From contig OX387603.1 in assembly GCA_947568835.1 (NCBI GenBank), positions 3,139,701 to 3,203,700 on the forward strand: DNA of 64,000 nucleotides, written 5' to 3'. The first letter of the stretch is position 1. Each line of letters starts with the position of its first letter. The notes under the pieces were generated by a model. That model made no database searches. It was not told the origin of the DNA and saw only the letters and a list, made by a program, of their open reading frames with translations. This document shows positions 9,781-22,400 of the stretch, piece after piece. The translations under genes were made by a program, and so were the position numbers. Source of the DNA: Protonemura montana (Eukaryota; Arthropoda; Insecta; Plecoptera; Nemouridae).

Positions 9781-11260
9781 GATCTCAAATAACCTGGATA
9801 GAGCATAAGATCCAGCCAGCTGATCTCAAATAACCTGGATAGAGCATAGGATCCAGCCAGCTGATCTCAAATAACCTGGATAGAGCATAGGATCCAGCCA
9901 GCTGATCTCAAATAACCTGGATAGAACATAGGATCCAGCCAGCTGATCTCAAATAACCTGGATAGAGCATAAGATCCAGCCAGCTGATCTCAAATAACCT
10001 GGATAGAGCATAGGATCCAGCCAGCTGATCTCAAGTAACCTGGATAGAGCATAGGATCCAGCCAGCTGATCTCAAATAACCTGGATAGAGCATAAGATCC
10101 AGCCAGTTGATCTCAAATAACCTGGATAGAGCATAGGATCCAGCCAGCTGATCTCAAATAACCTGGATAGAGCATAGAATCCAGCCAGCTGATCTCAAAT
10201 AACCTGGATAGAGCATAGGATCCAGCCAGCTGATCTCAAATAACCTGGATAGAGCATAGGATCCAGTCAGCTGATCTCAAATAACCTGGATAGAGCATAG
10301 GATCCAGCCAGCTGATCTCAAATTAACTGGATAGAGCATAGGATCCAGCCAGCTGATCTTAAATAACCTGGATAGAACATAGGATCCAACCAGCTAATCT
10401 CAAATAACCTGGATAGAGCATAGGATCCAGGCAGCTGATCTTAAATAACATGGATAGAGCATAGGGTCCAGCCAGCTGGTCTCAAATAACATGGATAGAG
10501 CATAGGGTCCAGCCAGCTGATCTCAAATAACCTGGATGGAGCATAGGATCCAGCCAGCTGATCTCAAATAACCTGGATGGAGCATAGGATCTAGCCAGCT
10601 GATCTCAAATAACCTGCATAGAGCATAGGATCCAGCCAGCTGATCTCAAATAACCTGGATAGAGCATAGGATCCAGCCAGCTGATCTCAAATAACCTGGA
10701 TAGAGCATAGGATCCAGCAAGCTGATCTCAAATAACATGGATAGAGCATAGGATCCAGCCAGCTGATCTCTAATAACCTGGATAGAGCATAGGATCCAGC
10801 CAGCTGATCTCAAATAACCTGGATAGAGCATAGGATCCAGCCAGCTGATCTCAAATAACCTGGATAGAGCATAGGATCCAGCCAGCTGATCTCAAATAAC
10901 CTGGATAGAGCATAGGATCCAGTCAGCTGATCTCAAATAACCTGGATAGAGCATAGGATCCAGCCTGCTGATCTCAAATAACCTGGATAGAGCATAGGAT
11001 CCAGTCAGCTGATCTCAAATAACCTGGATAGAGCATAGGATCCAGTCAGCTGATCTCAAATAACCTGGATAGAGCATAGGATCTAGCCAGCTGACCTCAA
11101 ATAACCTGGAAAGAGCATAGGATCCAGCCAGCTGATCTCAAATAACCTGGATAGAACATAGGATCCAGCCAGCTGATCTCAAATAACCTGGATAGAGCAT
11201 AGGATCCAGCCAGCTGATCTCAAATAACCTGGATAGAGCATAGGATCCAGTCAGCTGATC
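9781..11260 (+). repeat. 41-bp satellite, about 36 copies
   Basis: The unit GATCTCAAATAACCTGGATA, then GAGCATAGGATCCAGCCAGCT, repeats every 41 bp with few substitutions. The right edge (CAGCTGATCAAAATT) passes into a core sequence that also follows the shorter 41-bp array at 17 kb. The same 20-bp motif occurs in reverse at the far end of the element, so the array is an expanded terminal inverted repeat of a dispersed element. Confidence 0.93.
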
Positions 11261-11490
11261 AAAATTGAAGTCAGGCAATCCATTGTTGGCAACAGGTAGG
11301 AGCCTCTAAATCCGAGGTGTCCCTATAATGTTAAAGCTAATTTTAGTTTTAAACAAGTGAACTGTACGTAACCACTAAAACTACTGATGAAAAACACGGG
11401 CTCTTTGAGACAACTCAAAATCAGGAGCTCATGGTGACGGTCTTGGTTTCAAAGTATCTCCATGGCAATCGCTATCCAATCCCCATCGAG
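11261..11490 (+). mobile_element. Core and far end of the 41-bp-repeat element (copy 1)
   Basis: This sequence is homologous to 17,233-17,490 and, in reverse, to 13,034-13,221. Shared landmarks are GTCAGGCAATC, CACGGGCTCTTTGAGA, CAAAGT.TCTCCATGG and a degenerate CTATCCA terminus. It has no coding capacity; a non-autonomous DNA element is the simplest reading. Confidence 0.7.
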
Positions 11491-11881
11491 CAGTGGTCCG
11501 TCCGTTAGGCGGCTTTGTTTAGCTCCTTGGCGCTAATCAGGGTGGCGGTGACATCGAGTCTTCCACTGATTTTTGGTGAACGTCTTTTTGGAAAACATTT
11601 AATACTTTTGAGGAAAGAAGCAGCCACAAGCTTCTTTCAAATTGATTGGCAGAACTTTAGAACGAATCTATGTTGTACTTGAAAGAAATTAAAGTTTAAA
11701 TATTTTCTGCTTTTGAGTCAATCTTATCTGAAAAATGTATCTTGAAGAGTAAATTATATGGTTGTGCTATCGGTCATCTCCCATTGGAGCAGAGGAAGGC
11801 ACTTGCTCAGACCAACTTGACGTGGCTTAACGCCCCCCGTTTTGCCTATCTGCCGACGCTAACTCCGCCTTGCTCCACCAG
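11491..11881. other. Sequence 5' of the Rab3 start codon
   Basis: It ends in a pyrimidine-rich acceptor-like tract (AACTCCGCCTTGCTCCACCAG) that directly abuts the Rab3 ATG, which suggests that a 5' UTR intron ends here. No core promoter motif is evident. Confidence 0.45.
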
Positions 11882-14800
11882 ATGGCGGGTCAGGATCCGA
11901 AATGGCAGAAGGACGCTGCCGACCAGAACTTCGACTACATGTTCAAGCTGCTGATCATCGGCAACTCCAGCGTCGGCAAGACCAGCTTCCTGTTCCGGTA
12001 CGCGGACGACTCGTTCACCTCGGCGTTCGTCTCCACGGTCGGCATCGACTTCAAGGTCAAGACGGTCTTCCGACACGACAAACGAGTCAAGCTACAGATT
12101 TGGGTGCGTTGCTAGGGCCTTGTTGGGTGCGTTGCTAGGGCTTTGTTGGGGGCGGTGCCAAGCCCTGGAAGCCCATGCGTTAATGGCAGAGAAATTGTTA
12201 GGTTGAGGACCGATTTCACCAACATTACCAAGATGTATATGCTTTTTATATATTGTTACATTCTATAAATCAAATAGACTTTTCAGCAGACAGAAAATAA
12301 TAATAATAATGGTTTTATCAGCAACTTAGAATTATTCACAATAAGTGAATTTCACTGTCCAGTGGTCACTATATAATTTTACAATTTTGGCAAGTTCATT
12401 GAATGACAAGCTGTTCCATAGCCTGGTTCCTCTGCCAAGGAGTGAGTGGCGTCCTATGTTTGTTCTATAAAACTTTATAAATAGTTTCTGTCCATTATCA
12501 GCTCGAACCACAGCCTTGTTTTGGTTAGTTTTTACATATTTGGCCAGGTCCTGCCAGGCGTCGAGTCCACATACCGCTTAAAAAAGAAATGATCGCACAA
12601 TGAGAGAGTATTGAAAGATGCCTCCTTGTCGGTGACATTTCAACGGTTTGGCAAGATGGTCATGCCGCCTCCAGCCCAGCCAAGTGTAGATCAATGCAGG
12701 TGTTAAAGTGCCATGTCTCTGCCTCCAGGACACGGCCGGCCAGGAGAGATACCGGACGATCACGACCGCCTACTATCGTGGCGCGATGGGCTTCATCCTG
12801 ATGTACGACATCACCAACGAGGAGTCGTTCAACAGCGTGCAAGACTGGTACGTGCCGGTCACACGGGCGTCCTAGACGTGGTACAACACGCGATGAGATC
12901 CCAAACCAATTACTTTGACTAAAAATACATTTACAGGAAGAAAGGGGAGAGCTTTTGTGGAACCAGATATGTTAGACCCCGCAAATAAAGAACGATGGGG
13001 TAGACCTATACTGAAAAATAGCTCGTGGCTTGACCACTGATCTTAAACAACCTGGATAGCGGTTACCATGGGTAGATAGAAAACTAAGGCCGCCATCTTG
13101 AGAGTCCCTGATTTGAAGTTCTCTCAGAGAGCTCGTGCTATTTTTAGTGTTTTCATCGGTAGTTTTTTTGTGTTTGTCGTAGTTAACACCACTTGGATGA
13201 TGAAAATTGGTTGAAAACGTGTTTTTTTTTTTAAACTCGAAAATTGTCATTGAACTTATAGAAACACATCAGATTTAGGGACTCGTACCTGTTGTTCAAA
13301 ATGGATAGCCAGACTTCAATGTTATTCTACAAATCCTTTTCAAATTGCGTTATGAAATTCTAGATTTAGATGAGTGGGCTTGACCCGTGTACATGAGGAC
13401 TTACGTGAAAGCCACAAAGAATCGCGGGACTTTGGTCAAAATCAAGATTGTGTTTGTGCACGTGCAGGGTGACGCAGATCAAGACCTACTCGTGGGACAA
13501 CGCGCAGGTGCTGCTGGTAGGCAACAAGTGCGACATGGAGGACGAGAGGGTCATCAGCTTCGAGCGCGGTAAACAGCTGGCCGAACAGCTGGGCATCGAG
13601 TTCTTCGAGACCTCTGCCAAGGAGAACGTCAACGTCAAGGTCAGCCGGGTGGCATGTGGCACCGACCCGTAGTTTGTCAAATGTGAACCGAAACGATTTC
13701 TAGTTTGTTGGAAATCCCAGGCTTCACTGACCAAAAACATTTATATTTCTGCACTCAGTTGTTGTTGTGGTTAAAGCAGGGTAGGTGGATACGCACTCAT
13801 TTTACTTTCTCAATTGACATTCTTAAAGCGTAGCCTCGGAAGGGTGCTTCTCGGTCGGAGTTCATTACCCCTAGAGTTGTCTCTATGCTATTTAAAGATT
13901 GGCTCTGACGGGATTGGTTGGTCCCAAGAAACGATGAAAAATCCCTGTCGAAAATGTCAACATCTCTGACCCTAAATTTTCCAAAACACCCCACTGGTAA
14001 TAGTAAATGTAAGACCAAGTCTTAAGATTGCAAAGGCGATACGATGGGGTTGAAGGGAACTGCAATTCCCACAGTTTGATGCCCGCGCAGTGCTTCTATG
14101 CATCTAGAGGTAAAGACATATTGTACCCGATCAGGATATTGAACCACTAGAACGGTTGAGTGTGCAGGTTCTAGGTAGAGACAGAAAGTTAATGTTGAAC
14201 CGTTGAGTGTACAGGTTCTAGGTAGAGACAGAACATTAATGTTAAACCGTTGAGTGTGCAGGTTCTAGGTAGAGGCAGAACGTTAATGTTACAGTTTCTG
14301 CGTGAAAGATGGCCGCTAAATGACTACTTTACCGACAAAAATGCAGAGTACTCGAACACCCCGTTAAGTGGAGCCACTTTCGTATGAAATTTAATTTCGG
14401 TACGTCTCGTAGGCTTACTCGCTTTTTAGACTTTTCATGCTCAAAAGATCTCCGTCAATGTTTACCTCAACGATTGGTATACACGTAACGATATTCAAAA
14501 GCGAGTAACCCACGAGAAATATCGAAATTAAATTTCATAGGACAGTGGCTAGAACGCTAGAACCATCAGAGCTAATTGGGCACGACCCTTTTCTGAGGAT
14601 TTCAGTGCGTTAGATGAACACGAGAGAGAGTAACAGTAAATAATATGTGATTTAAAAACTGCCTGCCTCCGTCGCTCTTAACGCGTTGTTGATAACGATG
14701 TCTCCCACATACGCTGACCTGTCCTTGTTCGGCCCTTCCAGACCGTCTTCGAACGACTGGTCGACATCATCTGCGACAAGATGTCGGAAAGCTTGGACTC

Positions 14801-14888
14801 CGACCCGAACCTGATGGCGGGCGGCGCGAAGGGAACGCGGCTCACCGAGCAGCCGTCCGGCCCGCAGAACGGATCGTGTAATTGCTAA
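11882..14888 (+). CDS. Rab3: Ras-related protein Rab3, four coding exons
   Basis: Exons 11882-12103, 12729-12847, 13468-13639 and 14742-14888 join to 220 codons (219 aa), the usual Rab3 length, all with GT-AG introns. Rab3 is a prenylated small GTPase of synaptic and secretory vesicles that controls regulated exocytosis through effectors such as RIM and rabphilin. Visible motifs: P-loop GNSSVGKT (27-34), switch I Thr52, WDTAGQE (74-80, Gln79), NKCD (133-136), ETSAK (161-165) and C-terminal CNC, a double-geranylgeranylation signal. Rab3-specific stretches include [13 protein letters not shown] and [15 protein letters not shown]. The N-terminus [11 protein letters not shown] and the region VISFERG resemble arthropod Rab3. 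Intron 2 holds a copy of the 41-bp-repeat element core; intron 3 holds a 47-bp triplicate and a MITE. The start codon is the first Met in the conserved frame. Identity as Rab3 is nearly certain. Confidence 0.97.
12104..12170 (+). repeat. Short tandem duplication at the Rab3 exon 1 donor
   Basis: GGGTGCGTTGCTAGGGC occurs twice in a row from 12,102. This duplicates the donor (GG|GTGCGT) about 30 bp downstream, so a decoy splice site sits next to the real one. Confidence 0.55.
13034..13221 (-). mobile_element. Core of the 41-bp-repeat element, reverse copy without satellite
   Basis: This is the reverse complement of the core seen at 11.3 and 17.3 kb: TCTCAAGATGG, TAGCACGAGCTCTCTGAGAG and a terminus CTATCCAGGTTGTTTAAGATC. 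It lies in Rab3 intron 2 and shows that the element exists without the amplified 41-bp array. Confidence 0.7.
14155..14292 (+). repeat. 47-bp repeat, three copies, in Rab3 intron 3
   Basis: GTTGAGTGTGCAGGTTCTAG recurs at 14,155, 14,202 and 14,249, with a 47-bp period. A local minisatellite; no function inferred. Confidence 0.85.
14372..14550. mobile_element. MITE-like element with about 50-bp terminal inverted repeats
   Basis: The left arm AGCCACT-4nt-TATGAAATTTAATTTCG, then ACTCGCTTTT, is matched in reverse on the right by AAAAGCGAGTAA, CGAAATTAAATTTCATA and AGTGGCT. The two arms nearly fill the 179-bp element, which is non-coding and sits in Rab3 intron 3. No clear target duplication was found. 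Part of the interior recurs at 5298-5342. Confidence 0.72.
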
Positions 14889-16735
14889 CCTGGCGACGTC
14901 GTCGCCGCCCCCCAACGCCCCGCCCGCCGCTGCCGCCTCCGCGAGGTCGCAGGGAGCGCGACCGGTGGCGAGCGATCTTCGCCCCAGCGCGCCTTCTGAC
15001 GCGCCGGGATGACACTGGCGTGAAGCGGACATAGATACCGACCCCCAGGCTAGCACGTAGGGCTTCGGCAACATTGGATTCACTAAATGGCCGTCGTCGT
15101 GGCGTTATTGTCAGGCTAGTCGAGCCCTGTAAGTACTGCAAAAACGACGAGCGAACCATTGCGGCCGCCTGCTTGTCACGATCTCCGTGACGGGTGTCTT
15201 TGTTCCTACATCCCTAATTAAAGACGCCATCTTAGGAGTCGGAATCTATGGCCGGTCCACGTTGGTCAGACCTCGCGACAGTGCTGCCATCGTGGCCACT
15301 GCGAGCATTAACGACCGCCCGCCTCTGAGTTGCGTCTCCCAGCCGCTAGTCACCGCAGCGACTTGGTCGACGTCGTTGTTTAATTAATCAGTAACTGTGT
15401 CTATAGAGTGTGTGGGCGCGTGCATGTGTGTGTGTGTTTAAGGAAACCCATATTGCCAAACTCTGACAAGTTTTCGATCGTTTGTTGCCATGGTTTCTCT
15501 CGGTCCTTTCTTTGCTGTTGACAGTCGAGTGGATCGTGATAGTAATTGCTTTGCAATCTCGGCGCTAGATGGCAGCACTTTCCGTGCGATCTGCGTCCCT
15601 GAACGGCACGCCAGAACGAAACGTGGCCAGTTCGCAGACAATCGGGGGTTGACATAAACGTCACGAGTCACAGCCTTCTCTCGACAGAGTGCGCTGTGGG
15701 TCGGGTGGGCGGTGGAATTCAAGCTGGCCAATCAGAGGGCCACGTTGATGTCAAGGTCATGCGCGAACGGTGCTTGCCAAGAGGCGCTGACTCGGAGCGC
15801 ACTCTATTACTGGGATCAAGAGTTTTCAAAACAATCCGGCGTACTTTTTATCAGGCCGCGATAGCAATCAGTGTGCAGTGAGTTTCGCGGGTTCGGAATG
15901 CTCGAGGTCAGCGCTCCTGGTGGCGGCCTGCGGAGATAGAGTCGGTGTTTTCGGTGTGTCGATCCTAGTCTCGGGTCTAGGTCTCTTAGATTGTTGTAAG
16001 GCGATGCTAATGTTACGTGCACATAGAATCACTTTATCGGTTTCAAGGAAGGTTTGTCTCCGGAGGTGGACAGGAGACGTGGGTTTATTGGTAGCGCTGT
16101 CCTCTTCGCTCGTTCTTGGAGCATATCAGCAGTCCTCTTGCGCGAGAAATATTGGCGGCGATAGCCGGACAGGAACTCGAGACGACGGAAAATGCTGAGG
16201 GAAAAAAGCCTTGGACTTTTCCTATTGTAAAACTTGCCGTTTTTCAGTTGGGCAACAATATTTATCCTTCGGGAAGTCGACCCCTTTTCGGCTCTCGTGA
16301 CAATAAGTCCCGTCGTTTTCCCTGCGTTCTTGCGCTTGCGTTCGTGCGCGCCGGTAGTTTGTAAATAGCTTCACACTGTGTTCCCGTCGGGGCGCCACCG
16401 TACCGCGTGCACTGCCGAGCTCTGGCGACGTGAACTGCGTTCATTTCGAGTCAATTATCGCCCCGCGAGCCCGGGCTTGTTCGCTGCCGAGGTTTCGAAC
16501 GAACGAGCCCACAGAGCGAGAAGCAAAGAGAGACCGCACGGGCGCGAGTGAGACAGAATGTGTAAATACGAGCAGCAAAAGAACCCCGTCTTTAGGTAAT
16601 ACAAGTAGATCGCCGTTCATTGTACAAATATGCAAAAATAAAAATTATGAAAAAAAAAAAAAAAAACAGACAAAAAATCAGTAATGTTGTTACAATAAAT
16701 GGCGAAAATTCGAGCTTCACTGTAATAAACTATTA
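14889..16735 (+). other. Probable Rab3 3' UTR and downstream sequence
   Basis: The GC-rich stretch after the Rab3 stop continues to about 16.6 kb. Poly(A) signal-like motifs occur at about 16,638 (AAATAAAAATT) and near 16,695-16,730 (AATAAA twice), with an A-run at 16,650. Open frames here show no domain. GCGCTAGATGGCAGCAC at about 15,562 resembles an insect CTCF-type motif; a GT-rich microsatellite is at 15,412-15,438. The extent of the UTR is inferred. Confidence 0.4.
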
Positions 16736-17010
16736 TGTAAATTGCATTGTAGCATAACGGGAAAGGGATCGTGTTTTAGGATGTTTGCGTTCCTGAAATC
16801 GGTGGTTTTTTTCGCGTTGATTTTCTGTTCCTCTTTCGATGGCGACTGTACCGGTTGCTCCTCTACTCGGTCGTGACTTTACTCTTTTACGCCCGGCATG
16901 TCGACGTTGTTTTCGAAGGGTGTCTGTCACTGCAAGCCCGATGCAGACCTCCGGTGTAGCAGATGTTGGTTGAGATCTTGTGCCTCGTGCTCCTTGGCTG
17001 GTGCTCACGT
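16736..17010. other. Unassigned sequence
   Basis: A minus-strand frame of 91 codons (17,008-16,733) has no recognisable domain and ends at the edge of the 41-bp repeats; not called as a gene. Confidence 0.4.
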
Positions 17011-17490
17011 GATCCAGCCAGCTGATGTTAAATAACCAGGATAGAGCATAGGATCCAGTCAGCTGATGTTAAATAACCTGGATAGAGCATAGGATCCAGT
17101 CAGCTGATCTCAAATAACCTGGATAGAGCATAGGATCCAGTCAGCTGATCTCAAATAACCTGGATAGAGCATAGGATCCAGTCAGCTGATCTCAAATAAC
17201 CTGGATAGAGCATAGGATCCAGCCAGCTGATCAAAATTTATGTCAGGCAATCTTAAGTTGGCAACCAATAGGAGTCCTCAAGATTTTAATGCTAATTTTA
17301 AAATATTTAAAACTTGTTTTCAACCAATTTCAATCATAAAAGCGGTGAAAACTACGAGAACTCCTGATGAAAACGCTTTAAAATAGCACGGGCTCTTTGA
17401 GAGGACTCAAAATCAAGGACTCTCAAGATGGCATTCTTGGCTTCAAAGTCTCTCCATGGAAACCGTTACCCAGGTTATTCGAGATCGGTG
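17011..17490 (+). mobile_element. 41-bp-repeat element, copy with 5.4 repeats and an intact far end
   Basis: Five and a half 41-bp units (17,011-17,232) lead into a 258-bp core. The core ends in TACCCAGGTTATTCGAGATC, the reverse complement of the repeat's own motif GATCTCAAATAACCTGGATA with few mismatches. This shows the design of the family: a satellite at one end and one inverted unit at the other. Confidence 0.8.
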
Positions 17491-19448
17491 TTGCGCCGGA
17501 GCCAGTCTCCGGATCAGGGATTTCAGTCGCAGAATTTCCAGCCCAATTCACGCTGTCAGCCTGTGTTAGCAGAGTTCAAGGTCACTGTCTAAGTTGAGGT
17601 GTTCACAAAATGCACAAACGGAAAATGGACAATGTCTTAGTCTTCAGTATTTCTCGATTTCGTCAACGCGACAATCTTTCTTCAGAAATAATTATCCTTT
17701 CATCAGAAAGTTCTGAAATCGTTCATGTACGGATGGGAAATGAATTTCGAATGGTTTTCAACTCAATAATATTGTTTTTGAGCCTTGCACTTCGCTGTTA
17801 TAGGCAAGCCACTCGTCTTCGAAATTGCAGAGATGTTACGTTGTCTTCTGCTTGGCTCACTGTGTCGCTATGATGGCGCAAAGAATTTGGTTAGTTGTCA
17901 CAAACTATTTTGGCAGATGAAATAACAATTGCTTGCTATTTTTGACCGATGTCAGATTCAGGAAGCGAAGCAGTGGCTGTAAGTGATCTAGCAGGCACTG
18001 CATCTGTGTACAGTTGAACTCGAGTGTGTTGAATTTGCCGCCATTTTTAATGTTTGTGAGACTTGGTGGTGACAGTATCTAGAAAAAATAAAAATACTAA
18101 CAAGAATTTGTTCAAGTTTATCGAACGAGAGCGACTGTGTATATTATTTGTGTGTGGTTAAACTGGAATTTTGAACAACGATCAAATATCATGAATTATT
18201 TAGGAAAAATGAGATTTTTCTTCACTTAAAAAGAAAATCCTGGATGTATTACAATTGTATAAAGTCCCGAAAACGGCGGATGTCCACGTTTGGTTTTAAT
18301 GTCACTGTATTTAAATGTAAACTAATTGAAACTACCGTTGGGGTCTCAGGCAATTTCTAAAAATAATTCTTGTGCATAATTCGGGGTAAGCCCACTAAGC
18401 ATTTTCATGCTGTATCGCTAAAATAAATCGAATCGTGTTGATAGCAAATGAATCTATGTGAAATGTGTGAAAATATTATTTTGAAATGTACAGTACTAGC
18501 CGCTTTGTTTGATAAGCAGACGTTCAGTGGGTTTGTGATTTCGCAACCGTTTCCCGTCTCTAATACAATCTACGTTGCTTCGTCGAAATACCGATTCGAG
18601 AAATTGTCAAAGACCCTGACGTCCAAGCAAATGTGTGAAGAGTTATTACAAAATATTATTATACTTTGCACGAACTTTTAAACTGTAACCCAAAAATATA
18701 CTGTAATATATTCTGCGTGCAATCTCTTCCAAATACTTGACTACTGGACCACTAATTATTGCAAGTTGTTGTAAGATACAAGTAATTACTGTGTTGCTAA
18801 GCTGTTCATCGATATGGAATCGTGCGCAGTGGACGTATTATCGGATTTGTTAGTCTAAAGAGAAAATAAATACATCAGATAGTGTTTCTTGTGTGTTCTT
18901 CTGTGTTCCTTGACGTTCCTTTTGTGTGGATATCTGCCAAACATGAGCTGGACGGATTCAATTTTTTAAGTATTCGCGCTGCAATCCGATTGGTCAGAAT
19001 ATGTTACTACTTGTAGAATTCATTTGGAATTCTATGTTTTGTTTTCTACCTGTTCGATCAAGTTGTTATGTGAATAATTTTATTTTTAATATCTTTTACT
19101 AGCATGTTACTTACTTAATTCTTCGAAAGCGATTGAATTAATTTTCTAAAAGTGACATAGTGACAGCTGTTTCTATGACGTGTAGCCGTTTGAATATAAT
19201 TCCCAACCGTCGACCGCACCAGTATGAAAATGGCGAGAGGTCTACAGCGGCAAGCTCCTTGTGATAGCTGACAGTGTTTGTAGAATTAAATACAAACTGC
19301 ATTTTAGTCTGTGATTTAGTCTCCTCACTCTCCTTTTTTATTCATATATAAGTCAAATTTAAGTCAGAGGGAGACTATTCCAACTCGGTTTAAGTGAATA
19401 AAATAACGCTATAAAAATAGCCTAAAGGTACAAAGGTAGCCTGCAGTA
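17491..19448. other. Intergenic region upstream of bora
   Basis: AT-rich with no coding exon recognised. The likely bora promoter lies in the last few hundred bases. AGCCGTTTGAATATA at about 19,185 contains TTTGAA, which matches a CHR element of G2/M genes, but so short a motif is weak evidence. Confidence 0.4.
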
Positions 19449-22400
19449 ATGTCACAATTTATAGTGAATAACGACCTCGTAGACAAACATGTACGAAAAC
19501 TAAGAACGCCACCACTTGATTCCGGCCACTTACAGCAGTTCCTCAGTCCTCAAGCTGTAAAGAACTTGTATGAAGCATCGCCAACAATTCGTAGGCCGCT
19601 TCAGGTGATACACTCGCCACGAAACTTCAGCACACCAAAAAAGTTCAATGATGCGAGCGTTAAAGAGACATCTTCAATTATTTCCTATTCGTATAAAGCG
19701 TTACCAAGGTACGCTACGCCACCATCGCAGAACAACGATTTTGTGGTGACAAATCCCTTTGATGCTGATCTCAAGAACAAGTTGCATCTGCCAATCTTCA
19801 GCCCATCTGTGTTCAATACCTGCGTTAGTCCATCCAAGGTATGGGTCTTGTTTGCCTGAAGTGAGTGCGAAACTTGTATCTTGTCAGTAGACCTGGGGAC
19901 TGAATCTCCAACTTCTTTGATGGCCAAAAGCCTTCAATACCAAAATGCTTTTTTGCAAAATCCTGTCGGTGTTTAATTTATCAAAAGCTTCTAGTAAAGC
20001 TTCTAGTAAAGAAAAAGTTCAGAATGGCTTCTACATTTTCTGAAGAGATCTTGGTTCACTTGCAATCAAGTGAAGTGGTCAACTTGGAGATCTCAATCGC
20101 TGTCCTAACGTTTGCTTTCGGATAATGTATGCAGTGCTACCGACACCAATTGCTGTTGCTAGTGACAACGAACCCAACCCAATCGTGCGTTCCAGGAGTT
20201 GCAGGAGTCCTTCTGCTGGACCATCGACGACTTGTCAAACATCCACCCGGCACCCATCGACGAGAAGTTCCTCGACGCCGGCAGCTCCGTCTTTAGCCCG
20301 GAGACCGAGTCGCGCACGCAGCAGGCCATCGACAGGTGACAGACCGTTTGTTGCTATAGCAACGACTTGATAGGCACCTTGTTTCAATACGCCGGCGCAG
20401 AAAATGTTTGATTTACCTCTGATTTTATTTATAAACTCAATGCTACAACTGCAACTGTTTCCTATTATTCTTGACAGTGCCCATTATAGGTAACCTACTA
20501 TTTGAACAGCCAAATTAAACCAAAAGCAACTGTTTGCGATTGCGTACTTCATTAAAAATATTTTAAACATAAATATACCTTTCAAACTTTGCTCGTGAAC
20601 AGGATCCTTTGGGTCTTCTAGAATTTCGGCAACAAACAAGCAAACTTTGGCATACATTATTATAAATTTAGAATTATAAATTTTAGTCAAATTAAATTTA
20701 TGTTAAAGTTTCAACGGGAGTTTCATAGTTTCTGCTTGACCCCAACTTGTTGTTCTATGTTTGCCTTTGTTTTCACCAACTTACAACTCTTATGTCATGT
20801 GTTGCATTGCATCTAATCTCTCTTGAAGTTTTGTTTTGATGTTTTGTTTTGAGAGTAAGTCGTGTGGAATTGTGTCTAATTTCTCGACTGAGAAAATGGT
20901 CTTCTCGAACGAGTAAAAGTTCCACGTATGCTAAATAGAAAACAGCGTAGGGAAGATTGATGTACGAGCCACGAGCCATGTGCCATGTGCTTGCCTAAAT
21001 AGCAAACCAGTTGCCTAATCGGTGGAGTTTTATTTTGACAAACCAATCGAACATCATTACTTTTATGAAAGCCTCAATATTTTTAAATGAACCCTTTTTT
21101 TTTTTCGTTTATTTGTAAAGTGAGTTCAATGAAAGTGTGCTTCATAAAAGACAACACAGAGTTTTTTAGACTTGTCTGTATCTTTAAAAATAACGTGTTC
21201 TGGGCCAGCGTGACAAGCTGGACAGTTGCAAACAAACCATTTTAAACGATGAATGTCTCTATGCACCCTTCTGCTCTAAACCGTATCCCATCTTGCGTAC
21301 TTGGGATCTTACTTTGTCGAATAGACCTTTGTAGCGTAGCTTCAATACAACCACAAACTTGCTGTCAATACTTCATGTCATTTTTTTCTAACCATAGTTT
21401 GTATCAGTATCATCTGATGTCAGAGTGGAGACAGAAAATCACATTTACTAAATTCATAGACTAAATTTCATGTGCGATAGAAGACGGATGATCCTCTCTT
21501 GAATAACAGCAGTTGCTCTTCTAATCACTCTGAATGTTTCACACATTGATACTAGAATCTCCATCAAACAAGAACACAAACTATTGGGATTCAAACACAA
21601 TGTTCATTTAAATCTATGGTTACATTGACTACTATGGTCCAGTTGACCAAATCAATTAAGAACCCTGCAAAAGTCTCCACCAGACGTTTGGAAACAAACT
21701 GAAAGTGGTTATCTTGAGAAGTGTAATGTCATTCAAGTCCAGTCTTTCACGAACAATTGTTGCAACGCTCCTTCTGTTTGCAGCTACTTCTATGCAAGCA
21801 ATCCGGCACTTCACAGCCCCTGGCCCACTGCCGCCGTGAGGACCAAGTCTTTCCAGCCAACACTCGACTTTGAGCCCGAAACTAGCGTCGAAATGGAGTC
21901 CGAGCCACCTTGCCACGGTGAGCCAAGACCAGCCTGATCCTGTCCAACAGCTCCAAAGGACCGATTACCGCTTAGCCTTGTCCCTTTGACACACTGTGTT
22001 AGCTGCTCCTGTCTAACAGCACCAAGGACCGGCCACCGCTTAGCCTTGTCCCTTTGACACACTGTGTTGGCTGCTCCTGTCCAACAGCACCAAGGACCAG
22101 CCACCGCTTAGCCTTGTCCCTTCGACACACTGTGTTGGCTGCTCCTGTCCAACAGCACCAAGGACCGGCCACCGCTTAGCCTTGTCACTTTGACACACTG
22201 TGTTGGCTGCTCCTGTCCAACAGCACCAAGAACCGGCCACCGCTTAGCCTTGTCTCTTCGACACACTGTGTTGGCTGCTCCTGTCCAACAGCACCAAGGA
22301 CCAGCCACCGCTTAGCCTTGTCTCTTCGACACACTGTGTTGGCTGCTCCTGTCCAACAGCACCAAGAACCGGCCACCGCTTAGCCTTGTCTCTTCGACAC

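Noticed and set aside
112..11260. CRISPR array
   Set aside because: Repeats are contiguous without unique spacers, and the DNA is eukaryotic.
16733..17008. 91-codon minus-strand basic frame
   Set aside because: Low-complexity Arg/Lys/Thr composition, no domain, ends at a repeat boundary.
19185..19200. CHR cell-cycle element upstream of bora
   Set aside because: TTTGAA is too short to be meaningful alone, and no CDE partner at the expected spacing is convincing.
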